Part shown: positions 1 through 8,648 of the stretch, piece by piece
Position numbering within the stretch: position 1 is the first letter of the stretch
Layout: each line of letters opens with the position of its first letter
NCBI RefSeq assembly: GCF_900101965.1
Contig: NZ_FNAP01000003.1
Location: 186,001-250,000, forward strand
DNA from: Rhodospira trueperi
Lineage (GTDB): Bacteria; Pseudomonadota; Alphaproteobacteria; Rhodospirillales; Rhodospirillaceae
Reading direction: 5' to 3'
Length of the DNA stretch: 64,000 nt
Notes under the pieces: generated by a model
Told to the model about the DNA's origin: nothing
What the model saw: the letters and a program-made list of their open reading frames with translations, nothing else
The model's database searches: none
Position numbers and translations under genes: made by a program

Positions 1-1
1 C

Positions 2-3000
2 CTACGCGGATATCCCGTTCGACGGACGCGCCGGGAACGCCTTGCCGTCATCCCTGAGCGCCACGTAGATCGCCGGGATCACGAGCAGCGTCAGCGCGGT
101 GCTGGACGCCAGCCCGAACACCAGCGACAGCGCCAACCCCTGAAAGATCGGGTCGGCCAGGATGAACGCCCCGCCGATCATCGCCGCCAGTGCGGTCAGC
201 AGGATCGGCTTGAAGCGGATGGCGCCGGCGTCCAGCAGAACCTCGCGCAGGCACGATGCGCTCGGCTGGCGCTGCTTGATGAAGTCCACCAGCAGGATGG
301 AGTTCCTGACGATGATGCCGGCCAGCGCGATGAAGCCGATCATCGACGTGGCGGTGAACGGGGCGTTGAACAGCCAGTGCCCGAACACGATGCCGATCAG
401 GGTCAACGGCACCGGAGTCAGGATCACCAGCGGCGCCTTGAACGAGCCGAACTGCGCGACCACCAGAAGGTAGATGCCCAGGATGGCGACGCCGAACGCC
501 GCCCCCATGTCGCGGAAGGTGACGTAGGTGATCTCCCATTCGCCGTCCCACAACAGCGTGGGCTCGGCCGTGCTGTCCGGCTGGCCGTGCAGGCGGATCC
601 CCGGTTCGGGCAGGCCCAGGCCCGCCCAGTCGTGGGCCTTCACCCGGTCCTGGACCTCCAGCATGCCGTAGATCGGCGCCTCGAAGCGGCCGGCCAGTTC
701 GCCCATCACCATGTCGGCGAAGTGGCCGTCGCGGCGGAACAGGGTGTGCGACGCGGGCTCTCGGGACAGGGTCACGACGTCGCCCAGTTCGACGAACCCG
801 TCGGCGCCGGGGACCGGCGTCGTAAGCAAACGCTCGCCCGGGGTCAGGCCGGCCTTGGGCAGGCGCACGGCGATCTCGATGGGGTCGATGCCGTTGCCAC
901 GATGCGAGTAGCCGACACTGACCCCGCCGAGCAGGGCGGCGATGGTGTCGTAGACCGCCTCCTCCTCCACGCCGTGGTACTCCAGCGCCTGCTGGTCGAT
1001 GGCGATGCGCAGGCGCTCGGCCGGATCGCCCCAGGAATCGTCCACATCAACGATGAAATCGACATCGCTGAAGATGCCCTTCACTTCCCGCGCCACCGCG
1101 CGCCGGGTCTCCTCGTCCGGGCCGTAGATCTCGGCCAGCAGGGTGGCCAGCACTGGCGGCCCCGGCGGCACCTCGACCACCGACAGGGCGGCGCCCTCGG
1201 GCAGGTCCATGCCGGCGAGGCGTTCGCGCGCGTCCAGGGCGATGGCGTGGCTGGCGCGGTCGCGGTGGTGCTTGGCCGTCAGATTGACCTGCAGGTCCCC
1301 CAGATTGGGCGCCTCCCGCAGATAAGAGTGCCGCACCAAGCCGTTGAAGTTGAACGGCGCCGCCGTGCCCGCGTGCAACTGCATCGACGTCAGTTCGGGC
1401 AGGTCGGCCAGCCGCCGCGCCGCATCCATCAGCGTGCGCTCGGTGTCCTCCAGGGTGGCGTCCTCAGGCAGGGTCAGCACCACCTGAAGCTCGCTCTTGT
1501 TGTCGAAGGGCAGCAGCTTGACCGTCACATCCGTCGTATAGAACGGCAGGCAGGCGACGAGGGTCGCCACGCCGACCGTCAGCAGGAAGGCCCAGGCCCG
1601 CCAGCGGCTCTTCAGCACCGGGGTAGCCACACCCCGGTAGAACCGGCCCATGGGGCCTTCCTTTCCGTGTCCGTCCGATCCGGCCATGCGCGCGGCCCGC
1701 TTGCCGGCCACCTTCAGCAGCAGCCAGGGCGTCAGGATCACGGCGACGAAGAACGAGAAGATCATGGCCGCCGACGCGTTGGCCGGAATGGGGCTCATGT
1801 ACGGCCCCATCAGGCCGGAGACGAACATCATCGGCAGCAGTGCCGCGACGATGGTCAGGGTGGCGACGATGGTCGGGTTGCCGACCTCGGCCACGCCCTC
1901 GATGGCCTTGCGGACCACCGACCGGTCGTCCTTCATGGCCCAGTGCCGGGCGATGTTCTCCACCACCACGATGGCGTCGTCCACCAGGATGCCGATGGAG
2001 AAGATGAGTGCGAACAGACTGACCCGGTTGATGGTGTAGCCCATCATCCAAGCGGCGAAGAGGGTGAGCAGGATGGTGGTGGGGATCACCAGGGCAACCA
2101 CGATGCCCTCGCGCCAGCCGATGGCCAGGGTAATCAGCAGAACGATGGAGACGGTGGCCAGTCCCAGGTGAAACAGCAGTTCGTTGGACTTCTCCAGCGC
2201 CGTCTCGCCGTAGTTCCGCGTGACTTCGACCCGGACACCCTCGGGGATCAGGCGGCCCTGAAGGCCCTCCAGCCGCTCCAGGATGGTGTCGGCCACCACC
2301 ACCGCATTGGCGCCCTTGCGCTTGGCCAGGGCGATGGAGACGGCGGGTGTTGCGGCGATGGAATCGTCCTCGCCTTCGGCGGCCGGGGCGATGCGCCAGA
2401 CGCGGTGGTCCAGCGGCTCGGTGCCGACAACCACGCTGGCCACGTCCTTGACGTAGACCGGCCGGCCGTCGTGGCTGGTCAGGAGCAGGTCGCCGATGTC
2501 GGCCACGCCCTGGAGCGTCTGGCCGGCCACCACAGGCACGCTGGCGCCGGCCTCGCGCAGCCGGCCCAGGCGGAAGGCGCGGTTGGCGTTCTCCAGTTTC
2601 TCCACCAAGCGGTTCAGCGGAATGCCGTATAGGGCGAGCTTTTCCGGGTCGGGCTCGACACGGATCTGGTCCGGACGCCCCCCGACCAGAAAGGTCAGGC
2701 CGACGTCCCTAACCTTGATGAGCTCGACCAGCAATTCCTCGGCCACCGCATGGAGGCCGGCATCGGTCCAGCGGTCGGCAACCTCGGGTTCGGGCGACAG
2801 GGTCAGCACGACAATGGGCACGTCGTTGATGCCGCGCCCGACGATCAGAGGTTCCGGAATGCCCAGCGGGATTTGGCTCAGGTTGGCGCGGATGGTCTCG
2901 TGGACGCGCAGCATGGCCACGTCCTCGTCGGTGCCCACGTTGAAGCGAGCGGTGACGGTCACATGGTCGTCCACGGTCTGGCTGTAGACGTGATCGACAT

Positions 3001-3241
3001 CGTCGATGCCCTTGACGATGTCCTCCAGGGGCTTGGTGACCAGTTCGACGGCGTCCACGGCCTTCAGGCCGTCGGCCTGGACCACGATGTCCACCATCGG
3101 CACCGAGATCTGGGGCTCTTCCTCACGCGGCACCGCGAACAGGGCCAGCACGCCGACGACAAGGGCGGCCAGCAGCAACAGCGGCGTCAGCGGCGAGCCG
3201 ATGAAGGATTGGGTCAGGTGACCGGAAACACCCAGTTTCAT
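2..3241 (-). CDS. RND-family efflux transporter permease
   Basis: Inner-membrane proton-driven pump of the resistance-nodulation-division family, 1079 aa, close to the usual 1000-1080. The N-terminus is a membrane helix (about residues 15-37) followed by a periplasmic porter domain. The helix-4 motif GILVDDAIVVVEN near residue 420 carries the adjacent Asp pair of the proton relay, and NSILLVDF near the C-terminus is typical of the helix 10-11 region. The stop codon TAG lies at 2-4, so the gene is complete. Its ATG overlaps the stop of the upstream adaptor gene (TGATG), implying translational coupling. It is divergent from an ArsR-type regulator that probably represses it. The substrate cannot be told from sequence. 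Family assignment is firm. Confidence 0.95.
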   Translation of the reverse strand: MKLGVSGHLTQSFIGSPLTPLLLLAALVVGVLALFAVPREEEPQISVPMVDIVVQADGLKAVDAVELVTKPLEDIVKGIDDVDHVYSQTVDDHVTVTARFNVGTDEDVAMLRVHETIRANLSQIPLGIPEPLIVGRGINDVPIVVLTLSPEPEVADRWTDAGLHAVAEELLVELIKVRDVGLTFLVGGRPDQIRVEPDPEKLALYGIPLNRLVEKLENANRAFRLGRLREAGASVPVVAGQTLQGVADIGDLLLTSHDGRPVYVKDVASVVVGTEPLDHRVWRIAPAAEGEDDSIAATPAVSIALAKRKGANAVVVADTILERLEGLQGRLIPEGVRVEVTRNYGETALEKSNELLFHLGLATVSIVLLITLAIGWREGIVVALVIPTTILLTLFAAWMMGYTINRVSLFALIFSIGILVDDAIVVVENIARHWAMKDDRSVVRKAIEGVAEVGNPTIVATLTIVAALLPMMFVSGLMGPYMSPIPANASAAMIFSFFVAVILTPWLLLKVAGKRAARMAGSDGHGKEGPMGRFYRGVATPVLKSRWRAWAFLLTVGVATLVACLPFYTTDVTVKLLPFDNKSELQVVLTLPEDATLEDTERTLMDAARRLADLPELTSMQLHAGTAAPFNFNGLVRHSYLREAPNLGDLQVNLTAKHHRDRASHAIALDARERLAGMDLPEGAALSVVEVPPGPPVLATLLAEIYGPDEETRRAVAREVKGIFSDVDFIVDVDDSWGDPAERLRIAIDQQALEYHGVEEEAVYDTIAALLGGVSVGYSHRGNGIDPIEIAVRLPKAGLTPGERLLTTPVPGADGFVELGDVVTLSREPASHTLFRRDGHFADMVMGELAGRFEAPIYGMLEVQDRVKAHDWAGLGLPEPGIRLHGQPDSTAEPTLLWDGEWEITYVTFRDMGAAFGVAILGIYLLVVAQFGSFKAPLVILTPVPLTLIGIVFGHWLFNAPFTATSMIGFIALAGIIVRNSILLVDFIKQRQPSASCLREVLLDAGAIRFKPILLTALAAMIGGAFILADPIFQGLALSLVFGLASSTALTLLVIPAIYVALRDDGKAFPARPSNGISA

Positions 3242-4299
3242 CAGTGCGCGCCCTCCCCGGCGTCATGCGAAGCAGCGGCCTCGATGGCGCCGCACGCCAC
3301 CGGCATCAGCACATCCCCGGGGCGCAGGCCGGACAGCACCTCCACCCCGCCCGGCACCGGCGCGCCGGTCTGCACCACCACCACGCGCTTGCCCTCAAGG
3401 CAGGCGCTGGTGACACCGAAGCGGGTGCTGAGATAATCGGGCGGCACGACAAAGGCGGTGCGCACGCCGGTGACGATGTCCACCAGGGCGCGTTCACCGA
3501 CGAAGTACCCGCCCAGGCCCTCGACCTCGACATCGGCGATGACACGGCCGTTCTCCAGTTCGGGATAGACCTTGGTCACGGTGCCGTCGCGCCAGTCCGT
3601 GTCGGCGGCATCGGACGCGTCCGGGTCCAATCCGCGCGGTCCCACGCGGACGCCATCGCCGACCTTGATGAACCGCGCATGACGCTCCGGCAGACGCAGA
3701 CGCAGCACATAGCGTTCCGTGGCCACGCGGGCGAGCGCCTCGCCGGGCATGACGACGCTGCCCTCGGAGACCATCACGTCCAGGACGCGCCCGGCGGCCG
3801 GGCTCAGCACGTCGCCTTCCGAGACCTGCTGGCGCAGCACCTCCATTTCGGATTGCAGCGAGTCAAGCTGGCGTTCCGCCACTTCCATGGCCGTGCGGGC
3901 GGCATCCAGGCGGCTCTGCGGCGCCACCCCCTGGGCGCGAAGCTGTTCGGCGCGGCGCAAATCGGTGTCGGCCTGATCGACCGTGGCGCGCTGGGCCTCG
4001 AGCTGGGAGTCCAGGGCCTGCATCCGGGGCGCCAGCTTGTCGTCCACCACCAGGGCGACGCGCTGGCCGCCCGCGACCGCGTCACCCTCATCCACCGTCA
4101 ACTCATGCACGGTCCCACCCAGGCGCACCCGCGCGGCCAGCACGTCCACGCTCTCCACGGTGGCGAAAACCGCCTTGCGGTCGGCGATGCGCTGGGGTTC
4201 GACCGTCAGGGAGTCGGCCCTGAGCGGTGGCATGCCGGCCAGGGTCAGCATGACGACAAGCCCGGCAAGGGCGAAGAGGCTGTGGCGCGACGGCGGCAT
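3241..4299 (-). CDS. RND efflux periplasmic adaptor (HlyD/MFP family)
   Basis: Membrane-fusion protein of 352 aa that links the RND pump to an outer-membrane channel. It opens with a signal-like helix (SLFALAGLVVMLTLAG), then a split lipoyl/barrel-sandwich domain (VHELTVDEGDAVAGGQ and later SPAAGRVLDVMVSEGSVV) flanking an alpha-hairpin coiled coil at about residues 86-166. The start at 4299 is chosen because GGGAGG lies 6 nt upstream; a longer open frame upstream would run through the divergent promoter and into the regulator. No lipobox Cys follows the signal helix. No outer-membrane factor (TolC type) is encoded nearby, so the pump probably uses one encoded elsewhere. Confidence 0.93.
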   Translation of the reverse strand: MPPSRHSLFALAGLVVMLTLAGMPPLRADSLTVEPQRIADRKAVFATVESVDVLAARVRLGGTVHELTVDEGDAVAGGQRVALVVDDKLAPRMQALDSQLEAQRATVDQADTDLRRAEQLRAQGVAPQSRLDAARTAMEVAERQLDSLQSEMEVLRQQVSEGDVLSPAAGRVLDVMVSEGSVVMPGEALARVATERYVLRLRLPERHARFIKVGDGVRVGPRGLDPDASDAADTDWRDGTVTKVYPELENGRVIADVEVEGLGGYFVGERALVDIVTGVRTAFVVPPDYLSTRFGVTSACLEGKRVVVVQTGAPVPGGVEVLSGLRPGDVLMPVACGAIEAAASHDAGEGAH

Positions 4300-4340
4300 G
4301 GCGGACCTCCCGGAACAGGCACAAATTGGTCGATTTCGTG

Positions 4341-4368
4341 TTGACAGCATATTAGCACGTGCTAATTT
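4341..4368 (+). promoter_or_regulatory. Sigma-70-like promoter of the ArsR regulator gene
   Basis: A perfect TTGACA (-35) at 4341-4346 is followed after 16 nt by TAATTT (-10) at 4363-4368. The regulator ATG is at 4376, so the transcript would have little or no leader. The palindrome at 4351-4366 fills the spacer, the expected arrangement for autorepression. The divergent adaptor/pump operon starts at 4299 and would share this 76-nt control region. Confidence 0.6.
4351..4366. promoter_or_regulatory. Perfect 16-bp palindromic operator (ATTAGCACGTGCTAAT)
   Basis: The 16-bp inverted repeat is perfect and stands out as AT-rich in a GC-rich genome. It lies between the divergent ArsR-type regulator and the RND operon, within the -35/-10 spacer. 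ArsR/SmtB dimers normally bind such palindromes, so it is the likely operator for both operons. The regulator assignment is inference from position and symmetry. Confidence 0.65.
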
Positions 4369-4375
4369 ATGCAAC

Positions 4376-4753
4376 ATGAATGTGAACGTGGATCGCCTGC
4401 ACGAACACACGGCGCGGGCCGCCGCCCTGCTGAAGGCGCTGGGCAATGACCGGCGGCTGCTTATTCTTTGCTCCCTGGTGGACGGCGAGAAGACCGTTGG
4501 CGAACTGGAGACCAAGGTGGGTCTGGGACAGTCGGCGCTGTCGCAGCATCTGGCCCGCCTGCGCCGCGACGGGCTGGTGGCCACCCGAAGGGCCGCGCAA
4601 CACATCCACTATCGGCTGGCCAGCACGGACGTCCTGGCCGTGATCGAGACCCTGGCCGCGCTGTATTGTCCCGGCGGGGCGGGGCCGGACGGACTGATGC
4701 GCGGCGGGCCACCCGAAGCGCCCGGCGAAACGGCGCCCAAGGGCGGCGGGTGA
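4376..4753 (+). CDS. ArsR/SmtB-family regulator, SqrR/BigR-like
   Basis: A 125-aa winged-helix repressor. The recognition helix region is SALSQHLARLRRDGLV (residues 53-68). Cys32 (in LLILC) and Cys98 (in ALYC) are 66 residues apart, the same spacing as the two Cys that form the per/polysulfide-sensing bridge in SqrR and BigR. The metal-binding CxC of classical ArsR proteins is not seen. The start at 4376 is taken because the homologous part begins there and the promoter lies just upstream. It is divergent from an RND pump, so derepression by reactive sulfur or oxidants is a plausible trigger. The C-terminal tail (Gly/Pro-rich, about 25 residues) is not family-typical. Confidence 0.85.
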   Translation: MNVNVDRLHEHTARAAALLKALGNDRRLLILCSLVDGEKTVGELETKVGLGQSALSQHLARLRRDGLVATRRAAQHIHYRLASTDVLAVIETLAALYCPGGAGPDGLMRGGPPEAPGETAPKGGG

Positions 4754-4847
4754 GGGAGCGGACAGACGGCCGATTGTGGTTCTGCCGGGATCTGGCACAC
4801 TTGACCTTGGCCCCCACCGTTTCAACCACAGCCTCCGCGAGCCCCCC

Positions 4848-5036
4848 ATGATGCAGGATATCGGAACGGCCCTCGGTCTCGTCCTCGTGATCGAGGGCCT
4901 GTTGTATGCCCTTCTGGCCGCGCCGATGAAGGCCCTGATCCGCGCAGCCCTGGACATGCCCGATGCACAACTGCGCATCAGTGGTGTTCTGACCATCGCC
5001 CTGGGGGTTTTCGTGGTCTGGCTGGCGCGCGGATGA
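4848..5036 (+). CDS. DUF2065 small membrane protein
   Basis: A 62-aa protein with two predicted membrane helices (GTALGLVLVIEGLLYALLA and ISGVLTIALGVFVVWLA), matching DUF2065 (YjeT type) in length and layout. Adjacent ATG codons at 4848 and 4851 are both possible starts; neither has a strong ribosome site. In other proteobacteria this family is often near hflC, but not here. Function is unknown. It sits between the sulfur/redox-type regulator and the RNA-like repeats. Confidence 0.75.
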   Translation: MMQDIGTALGLVLVIEGLLYALLAAPMKALIRAALDMPDAQLRISGVLTIALGVFVVWLARG

Positions 5037-5221
5037 GGGAGAGCGCCACCGGCCGGGACAAGGCATGCGCGGCTTTCAAGGCACATCTGCTGATAAGGAG
5101 TTGGTGGTGGAGCGGGCAGGCCTGATAGTCTTTTCCCGTTCGGCGCGAAGTGTGATGCTGAGCCTGATGGTCTCCGCATCTTCGTCGTTTTCTTTTCCGG
5201 GATGCGCCTGCGGGCGGGTTT

Positions 5222-5298
5222 CGGATGTCTCCTTTGTGATGTGAACCTCCCTGTTCGACTTGCCCCGGCCGCTTCTCGCGCGCCGGGGCTTTTGTTTT
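5222..5298 (+). ncRNA. Putative small RNA, copy 1, with intrinsic terminator
   Basis: This copy has a hairpin (ATGTC 5225-5229 paired with GATGT, using two G-U pairs), then an unpaired CCTCCCTGTTC motif, then a terminator: CCCCGGC 5263-5269 with GCCGGGG 5282-5288 followed by CTTTTGTTTT. The whole layout repeats 312 bp downstream. CCTCCC is complementary to a Shine-Dalgarno site, as in alphaproteobacterial sRNAs with CCUCC-type motifs. No open frame explains it. The RNA is inferred from sequence only. Confidence 0.5.
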
Positions 5299-5533
5299 CC
5301 CGCGTATTCGGGATGGGCCGGGCCCAGCCATGAGAGAATCGCATGGACACCATACAAAAACGGCTGTGGTCCTGACAGACCCGCGTCCGTAAGTATCAGT
5401 GGTGAGTTTGGTACGAGGTGATCCTCGGACCCTGGTCTTGGCGTCAAGTGGTGCCGCCTGTTCGACAGGCCGGTGCCGACGGCGCAAAGGGTCATCGGGT
5501 GCGCCCGGTGCGGGTCCTGTCCCGGACAGGTTC

Positions 5534-5605
5534 CCGACGTCTCCCAGACGTGAAACCTCCCTGTTCCACTTGCCCCGGAAGCCGTTCGGTTTCCGGGGTT
5601 TTTTT
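5534..5605 (+). ncRNA. Putative small RNA, copy 2, with intrinsic terminator
   Basis: Homologue of the unit at 5222-5298. The stem GACGTC 5536-5541 pairs with GACGT 5547-5551 around the loop TCCCA; in copy 1 the same stem is kept by G-U pairs. It is followed by GAAACCTCCCTGTTC, then a strong terminator (CCCCGGAA 5573-5580 with TTCCGGGG and seven T, 5599-5605). The linker ACTTGCCCCGG is identical in both copies. The 5' ends are unknown; each copy could be a separate transcript or a processed product. Confidence 0.5.
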
Positions 5606-5766
5606 GGTGAGTGTCGGACCTGGGCGCCCAGCGCAACGATGCCATTCGGAATGGCGGGATGCCGGCCGATCCGGTATTGTCGAAGTGTTGCCAAAAGGTC
5701 CGGCTACCCGGTCTGTCGGGACACGACCGGGGTTGGCCAGCCTTTTCAACAGTCTGATCGAAAGCG

Positions 5767-8358
5767 ATGACCGGCGCCGCACGTTTTCTTCGCCATGCGT
5801 TCTTCGCGTTGATGATTGTGGGGGGCTGTCAGGCCTCGACGCTGGCTGTGGCGGACACCACGCCGACCGGCGCCCCGGTCGTCGCCGCCGTTCCCACGCA
5901 GTTTCCGCCGTACTACACCCTTGGCAACGATGGTGAGCCGGGCGGATACGCGGTGGACGTCTTCAACGCCATTGCCCGCCGCGCCGGCCTCCACGTCGTT
6001 TATCAGCCCCATGAAACGTGGTCGGACGTGCATGCCGCCCTGGAGACCGGGGCCGCCGATGTGGTTCCCAACATGGGAATATCGGCCCGTCGGGCCGCGT
6101 TCGCGACCTTCACGACCCCCATCGAGCAGTTCGACGTGGTCGTGGTGCAGCGCGCCGGGGACGATGCCATGGTCACGCCGGATGACCTTGCCGGGCACGC
6201 CGTCGGAACCATGCGCACCAACGTGGCGGCCTCCCTTCTGTCCTCCCGCGAGGAAGTGAACCTCAGGACCTACTCCACGGCCCGGGAAGTGTTGGATGCC
6301 CTGCTGCTGGGCGAGATCGATGCGTTCGCGCTGCCCCGGCCCCTGGTCACCGATCTCACCGAGCAGGTGCGCGTTTCCGATCAGGTCCGCATTCTTGAAA
6401 CCCCGTTGGTCACCGTGCAGCGGGCCGTCGCGGTCAGCAAGGACCGTCCGGATCTGCTCCCGCCCCTGAACGCCGCCATTGCGGCCTTCATCGGATCGTC
6501 CGAGCATGCCGCGTTGCAGACGGCCTGGGGACGTCCGGGAACTCCCGCGCTGTCCCTCGCAACGAAGGCGTGGGCGGCCGCCCTCGCCGTATCGGCCGTC
6601 GTCGTCGTCCTCGTCTTCCTGACCGGACGATCAAAAGGAGCGTCACCTCAACTCACGATTTCGGAGATCGACGGGTATACCCTGCGACGACGCCTGCGCC
6701 AGCGGGGCCTCGTGCTTACCACCATCCTGGCGGTGTCGATCGCCGCGATGGTCGGCATTGCGCTGGTGCTGTTGTACCAAGTCGCCTTTGAACGACACCG
6801 GGAACGGCTGGTCGAGTTGGTGTCGATGCAGGTCGAGTTGTTCGAATCGGTCGCGGCGTTCGATACCGAATACGGCACGGATTACCCCGGTGGAGCCGCC
6901 GCCGCGACCCTCCGCCAGATCAAGGAGGCCCTGGGACGCCACCAGGGGGTCGGGGAATTCACGCTGGCCCGCCGCGACGGCGACCAGATCGCCTTCATCC
7001 TGCGACAGAAAGCCTGGGACCGGTACGAACCGGCCCCGGTGCCCCTTGACTCCGGTTTGGCGGAGCCGATGCGCGAGGCCCTGACGGGCCGTTCCGGAAC
7101 CATGATCGGCCAGGACTATCGCGGCGTCACCGTTCTGGCGGCTTACGGGCACGTGCCGAGCCTCGACCTGGGCATGGTGGCCAAAGAGGACATCGCCGAA
7201 ATCCGGGCCCCCTTCATCGAGGCCGGCCTGACCGCCGGCGCCATCGGCTTTCTGGTCATCGTGCTGGGGGCCGCCGGCTTCGTCAGCATCGGCAATCCGC
7301 TGGTGCGCCAGCTTGTGGAGCGCGAACGGTGGTTTGCGGCCACTGTCCAGCATGCCGGGGTCGGCATCGCGCTGGTCGACGTCCCCTCCGGACGGATCGC
7401 AAAGGCCAACGCGCGCTTCGCCGCGATTCTCGGCGTGCCGGAAAGCACCGTCGCGTCCGCCTCCGTCGCCGACCTCTGCCCGGAACTGGGAATCGCGACC
7501 GACCCGCGGCACCTTGGGCAACTCGTCACCGATGAATCGGGCACCCACACCTCCGAAACGCATTTCACCCGATCGGATGGACCTGAGGTGTGGGTGCAGA
7601 CGACGGCCTCGATCGTGGCCCGCGCCGGCGACCAGCCCATGCGCCTCGTTCTGGTCGTTGACGACATCTCCGACGTGAAGCGTGCCGAGGCCCTGCGCGA
7701 GGACATCGAACGCATCATCCGTCACGATATGCGCAGCCCGATCACCGCCATGCGGTCCGGTATCGAACTGCTGCGGATGAGCGACGCGTTGTCCGAGGAC
7801 CAACGCCGAACGCTTGACATGATGGAGCGGGCCAACCGTTGGGAACTGACCATGCTGGACACCTCGATGACCTTGTCCCGCATCGAAAGCGGCGCGTTCA
7901 CCCCGGAACCGACCCCGCTGGACCTGGACACCGTGCTTCATGAGGTGACGGAGGAAATTCGGCACCTGATGGACCAGCGCAAGACCGGGATTCACCTGAC
8001 CGTCGCACCGGACACACGGGTTCTCGGGGACGTTTGGCTCTGCAGGACGCTGTTTTCGAACCTGATCCGCAACGCCCTGGAAGCCCTCCCCGACAGTGGG
8101 CAAACCGTGGACATCGCAGCCGCGCCCGACGGCGGCGAGGCGGTCATTCGCATCACCAATCCCGGCGCCGTGCCGGAGGTCATCCGTGATCGCTTTTTCG
8201 AGAAGTACGTCACCGCTGGCAAGACGGGCGGCACCGGCCTGGGGACCTATTCCGCCCGCATGATGGTGCGGGCCCAGGGCGGCACCATCGCGCTCGATGC
8301 CAGCGACCCCGGCCGGACGACCATTCGGGTCCGCCTGCCGCTTGCGCCGGCGGAATGA
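5767..8358 (+). CDS. Sensor histidine kinase with solute-binding and second periplasmic sensor domains
   Basis: An 863-aa membrane kinase. Order: signal region (a lipobox-like VGGC is present), family-3 solute-binding domain (about 36-255, with PYYTLGNDGEPGGYAVDVFNAIARR), helix about 267-287, helix about 313-340, a second periplasmic Cache-like region (341-485), helix about 486-507, PAS (520-640), HisKA with phospho-acceptor His653 in RHDMRSP, and HATPase with N-box LIRNALEAL and G-box GGTGLGTYSARMM. It resembles EvgS/BvgS sensors but has no receiver or Hpt domain, and no response regulator gene is near. The start ATG has a weak ribosome site. The ligand is likely a small polar molecule or amino acid, by family only. 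Confidence 0.85.
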   Translation: MTGAARFLRHAFFALMIVGGCQASTLAVADTTPTGAPVVAAVPTQFPPYYTLGNDGEPGGYAVDVFNAIARRAGLHVVYQPHETWSDVHAALETGAADVVPNMGISARRAAFATFTTPIEQFDVVVVQRAGDDAMVTPDDLAGHAVGTMRTNVAASLLSSREEVNLRTYSTAREVLDALLLGEIDAFALPRPLVTDLTEQVRVSDQVRILETPLVTVQRAVAVSKDRPDLLPPLNAAIAAFIGSSEHAALQTAWGRPGTPALSLATKAWAAALAVSAVVVVLVFLTGRSKGASPQLTISEIDGYTLRRRLRQRGLVLTTILAVSIAAMVGIALVLLYQVAFERHRERLVELVSMQVELFESVAAFDTEYGTDYPGGAAAATLRQIKEALGRHQGVGEFTLARRDGDQIAFILRQKAWDRYEPAPVPLDSGLAEPMREALTGRSGTMIGQDYRGVTVLAAYGHVPSLDLGMVAKEDIAEIRAPFIEAGLTAGAIGFLVIVLGAAGFVSIGNPLVRQLVERERWFAATVQHAGVGIALVDVPSGRIAKANARFAAILGVPESTVASASVADLCPELGIATDPRHLGQLVTDESGTHTSETHFTRSDGPEVWVQTTASIVARAGDQPMRLVLVVDDISDVKRAEALREDIERIIRHDMRSPITAMRSGIELLRMSDALSEDQRRTLDMMERANRWELTMLDTSMTLSRIESGAFTPEPTPLDLDTVLHEVTEEIRHLMDQRKTGIHLTVAPDTRVLGDVWLCRTLFSNLIRNALEALPDSGQTVDIAAAPDGGEAVIRITNPGAVPEVIRDRFFEKYVTAGKTGGTGLGTYSARMMVRAQGGTIALDASDPGRTTIRVRLPLAPAE

Positions 8359-8648
8359 CACCGGCCGACCGCGCAGTCCCGCGATACAATCCAGGGCCGC
8401 TCACAAACGCCATTCCGCCCTTGCGTTGCAGGCTGCCGTGCCTGAGGATGACGCGAGACTCTTCAATGCCAATGCCCGCATCAGTCGCGCGGGCGGAGGT
8501 GGGTCGCAGCGCACGGCATGGCCCGCCGCATGCCGATGGACGCCGCCGTCCTTGGAGTCCGCGATGCTGACGCGAAAGAGGTGATCCGGCGGGATTGCAG
8601 GGCGGGCGTGTTTGCCGCTTGTCCGGCCCCATGCCATAGCACGACGCC
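8359..8648 (+). other. Intergenic stretch before cas4-cas1, no recognised gene
   Basis: This 290-bp stretch separates the sensor kinase from the cas genes. Short open frames exist in several phases but none has a ribosome site or a recognisable product. There is no trace of a cas3, cas7, cas8 or cas12 gene remnant. No clear promoter for the cas genes was found. Confidence 0.5.

Noticed and set aside
377..2632. A 751-codon frame opposite the RND pump
   Set aside because: It is antisense to a clear RND gene and lacks any family signal; high GC produces long antisense frames.
8359..8648. Possible remnant of effector cas genes upstream of cas4-cas1
   Set aside because: No frame shows Cas3, Cas7, Cas8 or Cas12 motifs.
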